A DNA stretch of 64,000 bases from Streptomyces acidiscabies (GTDB lineage: Bacteria; Actinomycetota; Actinomycetes; Streptomycetales; Streptomycetaceae): contig NZ_JAGJBY010000002.1 in assembly GCF_020010905.1 (NCBI RefSeq), forward strand, positions 4,836,001 through 4,900,000, written 5' to 3'. Made by a program: the position numbers and the translations under genes. The number at the start of each line of letters is the position of its first letter. Position 1 is the first letter of the stretch. Below the pieces are notes generated by a model. That model had not been told where the DNA came from. It worked only from the letters and a program-made list of their open reading frames with translations, and ran no database searches. Below, one piece after another: positions 58,954 to 64,000 of this stretch.

Positions 58954-60768
58954 ATGCGTTACCTGTTCGACAGGACCCTCGCGCGCAGCACCGCCACCCT
59001 GCTCGGCTGGCTCGCCCTGAGCTGCCTCGCGGTCGTCGTCCCCGCCAGCGCCCTGCTGGTGTGGACCGACCCCGACGCCCCGCACTCCCTGTCCGGCCGG
59101 CTCCTCCAGGTGGGGCGCACCAGCGCGGAGACCCTGCGGCTCGGCGCCGCGACCGGGGCGCCGCTGCGGATGCTGCTGTCCGTGCTGCTCGGGCTGATCG
59201 CGCTGCTGGTCGTGTCGACGGTCATCGGCGTCGTCACCACCGGCCTCGGTGACCAGCTCACGGAGCTGAGACGAGGCCGCTCCCGGGTCCTGGAGCAGGG
59301 CCACACCGTGGTCCTCGGCTGGTCCGACCAGATCTTTCCGCTGGTCACCGAGTTGATCGCCGCCCGCCCCGCCGGCGTCCGGCACGTCGTCACCGTCCTC
59401 GCGGACCGGGACCCGGCCGCCATGGAGAGGGCCCTCACCGGCGCCGTGGGGCCGAGGGCCGGTGTCCGCCTCGAATGCCGGTCCGGATCACCGGCCGACC
59501 CCGACGCCCTCGCCCTCGTCATGCCGGGCACCGCGCGGACGGTGACCGTGCTGCCCGCCGAGGACGCCGACGGCGACCTCACCGTCGTACGGACCCTGCT
59601 GGCCCTGCGTACCCTGCTCCCCGCCGGACGCGGGCCGCGTGTCGTGGCCGCCGTGCACGACGGGCGGCACCTGCCCGCCGCGCGGCTCGCCGCCGGGCCG
59701 CGCGGGACCGTGCTGGAGACCGACCTCACCACCGCGCGGCTGCTCCTCCAGTCCGCCGGGCGCCCCGGGATGCCGGCGGTGCTGCGGGACCTCCTGGACT
59801 TCGCCGGGGCCGAGTTCCACGTCAGCGACGTCCCGGAGGTGGCCGGGCTGTCCTTCGAGGACGTGGCGCTGCGGCTGGAGACGTCCTGCGCCGTGGGGGT
59901 GCTGCGGGCGGACGGCGGGCTGCTGCTCACGCCGGCGCCGGAGACCGTGCTCGGGCCGGGGGACCGGCTCGTGACCGTCGCCCACGACGACAGCCCCGTA
60001 CCCCTCGCCGACCACCGCGCCGACGTCGACGCCTCGGCCGTCGTTCCGCCCCGGCCCCGGTCCGACCCGCCCGTACGGCTGCTGCTCCTCGGCTGGAACC
60101 GCCGGGCCCCGCTGCTGCTGGACATCCTGCGCCGGACCGGCACGCTCGTCGACGTCGTCGCGGACCGCGCGCCGACGGGCGTCGCCCACCGGACCGCCGA
60201 CCCCGCCGCGCCCGAGACGTACGACGACCTCGACCTCACTGCGTACGACCGTGTCATCGCCCTCGGCGCGGACGAACGCTCCGACGACCGGACGCTGCTC
60301 ACCCTGCTGATCCTGCGCTCCCTGGAGACGCGCCGGGCACTGCCCGTGGTGGCCGAGATGCGCGACCACAGCAGCCGACGGATCGCCCCGCTCGGGCCCG
60401 CCTCCGACGTCGTCCTGAGAGGGGAACTCACCGCCCTCCTCATGGCCCAGATCGTGCACAACCCCGAACTGGCCGCCGTGTTCGAGGAGATCTTCGCCGT
60501 ACGGGGCGGCGCGCTGGCCCTGCACCCGGCGGATCACTACGTGCCGGCCGGGCGGGAGGCGTCCTTCGCGACCGTGGTGGCGGCGGGGCTTCGGCGCGGG
60601 GAGTGCGTGATCGGGTACCGGGCGCATGATCCGTACGCCGTCCGGCTGTGCCCCGGGAAGTCCGAGCGGCGGGTGTGGGGCGGTGGGGACGAGGTTCTGG
60701 TGCTGACGGCGGGTGTCGGGCACCGTGTTCTGCCGGGGATGCGTTCGGCACGCGGGGGAGGGGACTGA
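58954..60768 (+). CDS. CASTOR/POLLUX-like ion-channel protein with RCK-type domains
   Basis: 604 aa. Start MRYLFDRTLARSTATLLGWLALSCLAVVV gives the first membrane helix; the second is LLSVLLGLIALLVVSTVIGVVTTGLGDQL. Two Rossmann-like regulatory domains follow (TVVLGWSDQIFPLVTELIAARP at about 117 and RLLLLGWNRRAPLLLDILRR at about 370). This matches the bacterial relatives of plant CASTOR/POLLUX channels (annotated as potassium or NAD-binding proteins). Ion and ligand are unknown. Confidence 0.82.
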   Translation: MRYLFDRTLARSTATLLGWLALSCLAVVVPASALLVWTDPDAPHSLSGRLLQVGRTSAETLRLGAATGAPLRMLLSVLLGLIALLVVSTVIGVVTTGLGDQLTELRRGRSRVLEQGHTVVLGWSDQIFPLVTELIAARPAGVRHVVTVLADRDPAAMERALTGAVGPRAGVRLECRSGSPADPDALALVMPGTARTVTVLPAEDADGDLTVVRTLLALRTLLPAGRGPRVVAAVHDGRHLPAARLAAGPRGTVLETDLTTARLLLQSAGRPGMPAVLRDLLDFAGAEFHVSDVPEVAGLSFEDVALRLETSCAVGVLRADGGLLLTPAPETVLGPGDRLVTVAHDDSPVPLADHRADVDASAVVPPRPRSDPPVRLLLLGWNRRAPLLLDILRRTGTLVDVVADRAPTGVAHRTADPAAPETYDDLDLTAYDRVIALGADERSDDRTLLTLLILRSLETRRALPVVAEMRDHSSRRIAPLGPASDVVLRGELTALLMAQIVHNPELAAVFEEIFAVRGGALALHPADHYVPAGREASFATVVAAGLRRGECVIGYRAHDPYAVRLCPGKSERRVWGGGDEVLVLTAGVGHRVLPGMRSARGGGD

Positions 60769-60861
60769 GTACCTCCGGGGCCCTTCCCCTGGACCCCGCG
60801 CCCGGTCCTGGCGTGCGGAACCCGGTGGCCGACGCCGGGGAAACGTGGTTATCGTGCGCGG

Positions 60862-61560
60862 GTGTCGTACCAACTTGACGCCGTCGTAGGTGATTTCGAC
60901 CGCCTCAGGGACTGGGCCGGAGGAACGCCGGGGGTGATGGTCGCTCCGTTGAGGCGGCGCATGGGGCTGATTCCTGGTGTGTCCGATCTGCCGGGAGCGC
61001 TCCGTGATCTCTCGTGGAGTGGACCCGTGGCCCACGTACAGGCGGACTTCTGGGGCGGTGACGGTGAGCAGACCGCCGTCGTATGGCGGGGCGGGGTGCG
61101 GGAATGGGGGCCGGTGCACACCTCGGACTTCAGCGGTCCCTGGCAGGACTGGCCCATCAACGCGGCGCTCGCCCGGCTCGGTGTGACCCCGGCCGGCCCG
61201 GATCGCGACCTGTTCATGGACGTCGGCCTCGGGCGAGGGCGGGACGAGGACGACTGGCACCGGGCCGCGCTGGACGCGGACGGCGCCGCCGACTACGACG
61301 AGTGGCACGCGCGCGACCAGGCCGAGGAACGCGCTGCGGCCGAAAGAGCCGGCCGTGAACGGCTGTCCGGCATTCCTGTACCCCTCGACGGCAAGGACAT
61401 CATCGCCCTGCTCGGCCTGCCCCCTGGCCGGCACGTAGGCGCGGCCGTCCGCCACCTCCAGCAACTCCACCTCGACCACGGCCCCCAGACCCGCGAGGAA
61501 GCCGAAGCCGCGCTGCGGGCCTGGGCAGGTGCCGGCGGCGACCGCAGTCGGTCAGACTGA
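60862..61560 (+). CDS. Unknown protein with a CCA-enzyme-like C-terminal segment
   Basis: 232 aa, GTG start. Residues 1-150 (YQLDAVVGDFDRLRDWAGGT ... FWGGDGEQTAVVWRGGVREWGPVHTSDFSG) are of unknown family, with a domain that looks like an immunity or surface-recognition protein. The last 60 (PLDGKDIIALLGLPPGRHVGAAVRHLQQ and EEAEAALRAWAG) closely follow the tail of tRNA nucleotidyltransferases that binds RNA. No catalytic half is present. Confidence 0.55.
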   Translation: MSYQLDAVVGDFDRLRDWAGGTPGVMVAPLRRRMGLIPGVSDLPGALRDLSWSGPVAHVQADFWGGDGEQTAVVWRGGVREWGPVHTSDFSGPWQDWPINAALARLGVTPAGPDRDLFMDVGLGRGRDEDDWHRAALDADGAADYDEWHARDQAEERAAAERAGRERLSGIPVPLDGKDIIALLGLPPGRHVGAAVRHLQQLHLDHGPQTREEAEAALRAWAGAGGDRSRSD

Positions 61561-61639
61561 GTCACGGCCCCCGTCGTGGAGCAGAGCGGAGGTCCGTCGC
61601 TTTGTGCTAGCGTCAGACGTTTGCTGTGTCCCCGCCGCG

Positions 61640-61670
61640 CCTTCCTCGGTTCGGTTTCCTTGGAGGAAGG
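61640..61670 (+). promoter_or_regulatory. 5' UTR hairpin sequestering the helicase ribosome binding site
   Basis: CCTTCCT (61640-61646) pairs with AGGAAGG (61664-61670), burying the GGAGGAAGG ribosome binding site of the DEAD-box gene. A competing stem TTCCT-TGG-AGGAA (61656-61668) uses the same bases. A -10-like extended motif TGCTAGCGT lies at 61605-61613. The layout suggests temperature- or translation-dependent control. Confidence 0.5.
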
Positions 61671-61676
61671 CTTTCT

Positions 61677-63014
61677 GTGAGTGACGCGCCGGTCGTGAGC
61701 TTCGCCGATCTTGGACTGCCCGGCGAGATCCTGCGGGTGCTCGACGAGCACGGTGTGCGCAAGCCCTTCCCTATTCAGGCGGCGGCGCTGCCGGATGCGC
61801 TCGCGGGACGGGACGTGCTGGGGCGAGGGCGTACGGGGTCCGGGAAGACGCTCGCCTTCGGGCTCGCGATGCTGGCTCGTACGGCAGGGCGGCGCGCGCA
61901 GGGCAAGGAGCCGCTGGGGCTCGTGCTGGTGCCGACCAGGGAGCTGGCGCAGCAGGTCGGCGAGGCGCTCACGCCGTACGCCGAGGCGCTCGGGCTGCGG
62001 ATCGCGACCGTGCTGGGCGGGCTGTCCGTCGGACGGCAGGCCGCCGCGCTGCGGGACGGCGCCGAGATCGTCGTCGCCACCCCCGGGCGGCTGCACGACC
62101 TCGTCGGGCGCAAGGGATGCCGCCTCGGACGGGTCGGCATCACCGTGCTGGACGAGGCCGACCAGATGTGCGACCTGGGGTTCCTGCCGCAGGTCACCGA
62201 ACTCCTCGACCAGGTACGTCCCGACGGCCAGCGGATGCTGTTCTCGGCCACGCTCGACGGGGACGTCGACCAGCTGGTGCGCGACTACCTCCGCAACCCC
62301 GCCGAGCACTCCGTGGACCCCTCGTCGAACGCGGTCCCGGCGATCGGGCACCACCTCCTCGTCGTCCACGGCCCCGACCGGTACGCCGTGACCACCGAGA
62401 TCACCGCACGCGACGGCCGCGTCCTGCTGTTCCTGGACACCAAGCACAGCGTCGACCTCCTCACCAAGCACCTGCGGGCCAACGGCGTCGCCGCCGCCGC
62501 GCTGCACAGCGGGAAGTCCCAGCCGCAGCGCAGCCGCACCCTCGACCAGTTCAAGAACGGCCAGGTCACCGCGCTGGTCGCGACGAACGTCGCCGCGCGC
62601 GGACTGCACGTCGACGACCTCGACCTCATCGTCAACGTCGACCCGGCCACCGACCCCAAGGACTACCTGCACCGCGCGGGACGCACCGCCCGCGCCGGCC
62701 GCTCCGGAACCGTCGTCACCCTCGCCCTGTCGGGGCAGCGCCGCGAGGCGGCCCAGGTCATGACGGACGCCGGGATCACCCCCACGGTCACCAAAGTCCG
62801 TTCCGGCGAGGCCCAGTTGAGCCGGATCACCGGCGCGAAGGCCCCCTCTGGGAAGCCCCTGGACGGCGGCCCGCGCCCCAAGAACATCAACGCCCCCTTC
62901 CGGGGCATCGGCACCACCAAGGACACGAAGAGCGGCAGGCCGTCCCGCAAGACGAGCGAGGCCCGCAAACTCGCGGAGGCCCGCGAGGCGGCCCGGGTAC
63001 GACGCGGGGGCTGA
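61677..63014 (+). CDS. DEAD-box RNA helicase
   Basis: 445 aa from the GTG at 61677, seven bases after GGAGGAAGG. Q-motif region FADLGLPGEILRVLDEHGVRKPFPIQ, motif I GRTGSGKT, motif Ib TPGRLHDL, motif II LDEADQMCDLG, motif III SAT, motif V TNVAARGLHVDDLDLI and motif VI HRAGRTARAG, then a basic, disordered tail (KNINAPFRGIGTTKDTKSGR...). All ATPase and helicase motifs are intact. Likely a RhlE/DeaD-type helicase for RNA remodelling, perhaps in cold. Confidence 0.92.
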   Translation: MSDAPVVSFADLGLPGEILRVLDEHGVRKPFPIQAAALPDALAGRDVLGRGRTGSGKTLAFGLAMLARTAGRRAQGKEPLGLVLVPTRELAQQVGEALTPYAEALGLRIATVLGGLSVGRQAAALRDGAEIVVATPGRLHDLVGRKGCRLGRVGITVLDEADQMCDLGFLPQVTELLDQVRPDGQRMLFSATLDGDVDQLVRDYLRNPAEHSVDPSSNAVPAIGHHLLVVHGPDRYAVTTEITARDGRVLLFLDTKHSVDLLTKHLRANGVAAAALHSGKSQPQRSRTLDQFKNGQVTALVATNVAARGLHVDDLDLIVNVDPATDPKDYLHRAGRTARAGRSGTVVTLALSGQRREAAQVMTDAGITPTVTKVRSGEAQLSRITGAKAPSGKPLDGGPRPKNINAPFRGIGTTKDTKSGRPSRKTSEARKLAEAREAARVRRGG

Positions 63015-63393
63015 ACGCCCACGTACGGCCGTGAGGCGGGCGCTGTGCGATTCGACGCGCGGGTCAGCAGTTCTTGATCTTCCGGACCGGGCCCCAGTCC
63101 CACACACGGGCGCACCGGCGGGCGTACGGGCAGTCGTAGGTGCCGCTGGATGCATACCGGACGCGTTCGGCGCGCTGCGCGGTCGCGGCCGGCGCGACAT
63201 TCGACGGAGACACAAACAAGACGACCGGTTGGCCGAACTGCCGCTTTATATACGCCCCTTGAGTCCCGGTAGCCTCATGCGTACCCAGTAGCGCACACCC
63301 CCCACCCCAGGCTGCGTACCGGCGTGGACGACACCCTTCCCCTGTCCTGTTCCGGGTGAACTCCCCCTGTTCGCCGCCTCCAGGAGGAGCACG
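63015..63393. other. Intergenic region with a small reverse-strand ORF remnant
   Basis: On the minus strand 63064-63213 (GTG start) can code for about 49 residues ending YASSGTYDCPYARRCARVWDWGPV and a terminal C, similar to the C-terminal Cys motif of small secreted Streptomyces proteins but without a signal peptide. A TATATA (63247-63252) lies upstream on that strand. It is probably a truncated gene. Otherwise only the leader of the dehydrogenase gene. Confidence 0.3.
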
Positions 63394-64000
63394 GTGAAAG
63401 TTCGCACCAGAAGCTCGGCGATCGTCGGCACGCTCGCCCTCGTCGCCTCCCTCGCCCTGACCACGGCATCGGCCGACGAACAGGCGGCGGCGAAGGTCGC
63501 CCTCACGGCCGTAGCCACCGCCCAGAGCCCCGTGGCCGGCACAGCGGGCCCCGGCGGCACGGTCTGGATCGCCGAACGGGCCGGAAAAGTAAGGGTGTTG
63601 ACCCCGAGCGGACTCGGCACCCCCGTCCTCGACATCTCCGGCGACACCACCAACGACGGCGAACGCGGCCTGCTCGGCCTCGCGTTCGACAACGACTTCA
63701 CGCACCTCTACGTCTCGTACACGAACCGTCAGGGCACCAGCACCATCGACGAGTTCGCCGTACAGGACGGCTTGCCCCAGCCGAGCACCCGGCGCACCGT
63801 CATCACCCAGACCCAGCCCTTCGCGAACCACAACGGCGGTGACATCGCGTTCGGCCCCGACGGCTACCTGTACATCGCCTTCGGCGACGGCGGCTCGGCC
63901 GGCGACCCGCAGGGCAACGGGCAGAAGCTGAACACCCTCCTCGGCAAGCTGCTGCGGATCGACCCGAAGGGCGCGAAGCCGTACGCGATCCCGCGCGACA
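63394..64000 (+). CDS. Secreted PQQ-type glucose/sorbosone dehydrogenase, N-terminal part
   Basis: Starts with GTG at 63394 after AGGAGGAGC and runs off the window. Signal peptide MKVRTRSSAIVGTLALVASL, then beta-propeller repeats typical of soluble aldose/sorbosone dehydrogenases: GTVWIAERAGKVRVLTPSG, NDGERGLLGLAFDNDF, FANHNGGDIAFGPDGYLYIA and FGDGGSAGDPQGNGQKLNTL with LGKLLRIDP following. The NHNGG and GDGGSAGDP blocks hold cofactor and calcium contacts. Oxidises sugars outside the cell. Confidence 0.88.
   Translation, partial: MKVRTRSSAIVGTLALVASLALTTASADEQAAAKVALTAVATAQSPVAGTAGPGGTVWIAERAGKVRVLTPSGLGTPVLDISGDTTNDGERGLLGLAFDNDFTHLYVSYTNRQGTSTIDEFAVQDGLPQPSTRRTVITQTQPFANHNGGDIAFGPDGYLYIAFGDGGSAGDPQGNGQKLNTLLGKLLRIDPKGAKPYAIPRD

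Noticed and set aside
1..64000. tRNA, rRNA, CRISPR arrays, replication origin or phage att sites
   Set aside because: None recognised on either strand; the phased repeats at 35360 and 52821 are too few and unlike CRISPR spacing.

Overview
The window is high-GC actinobacterial DNA, almost certainly from a Streptomyces chromosome. The signs are strong third-position G/C bias, many overlapping start/stop pairs (ATGA, GTGA), Tat and Sec signal peptides, an LAETG sortase tail, and rare TTA codons placed like bldA targets. Several genes are decayed and transposase fragments are present, so this looks like an accessory region rather than core chromosome. No rRNA, tRNA or CRISPR array was seen.

Layout. 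1-4700: the end of a multicopper oxidase, a MerR regulator, and a SnoaL-like / TetR / alpha-beta hydrolase operon with its own operator, bracketed by two weak IS5-type transposase remnants. 4700-13900: a tightly overlapping operon that reads as a small undescribed biosynthetic cluster. It holds a FAD/NAD(P)-binding oxidoreductase, a methyltransferase, an argininosuccinate-lyase-like enzyme, a GHMP (threonine) kinase, a cysteine-synthase-like enzyme fused to an ATP-grasp ligase, an AzlC/AzlD amino-acid exporter, and (behind a 117-bp gap) an AlaX tRNA-editing protein. Kinase, beta-replacement enzyme and lyase are the set used to make 2,3-diaminobutyrate in friulimicin- and pacidamycin-type pathways. 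The fused ligase, exporter and editing enzyme suggest a diaminobutyrate-type amino acid or dipeptide that is made, exported and detoxified. Three TTA codons suggest developmental control.

13900-19450: a minus-strand operon of a GT2-GtrA glycosyltransferase, an ArnT-like GT39 membrane glycosyltransferase (carrying an in-frame palindromic insertion), and an OmpR-type two-component system. 19500-26500: a VOC protein, a decayed formylglycine-generating-enzyme-like gene, an orphan Tat-exported solute-binding protein, and, across a 30-bp palindrome, a three-gene CHAT-protease / small Cys-His protein / membrane protein operon. A secreted SH3-like protein and an atypical SDR follow. 26600-33400: TetR; a putative toxin with an eCIS-type N-terminus; an unusual operon of a 22-codon ORF, NDP-hexose 2,3-dehydratase and 3-ketoreductase; a sortase-anchored SGNH hydrolase; and TetR.

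33400-58250 is dominated by plant-polysaccharide degradation: GH29, a CE1-like esterase, GH27, GH10, GH5, GH42 and GH30, with CGAAA-type and LacI-type operators. Interleaved are SRPBCC / amine oxidase genes with 13-bp operator repeats, AraC regulators, a Fic-like toxin-antitoxin pair, a PhyH dioxygenase, a PAS-GAF-SpoIIE phosphatase and a large LuxR-type ATPase regulator followed by 61-bp tandem repeats. 58250-64000: a decayed BBE-type oxidase, a CASTOR/POLLUX-like channel protein, an unknown protein with a CCA-enzyme-like tail, a DEAD-box helicase whose ribosome binding site can be sequestered in a hairpin, and the start of a secreted PQQ-type sugar dehydrogenase that runs off the window.
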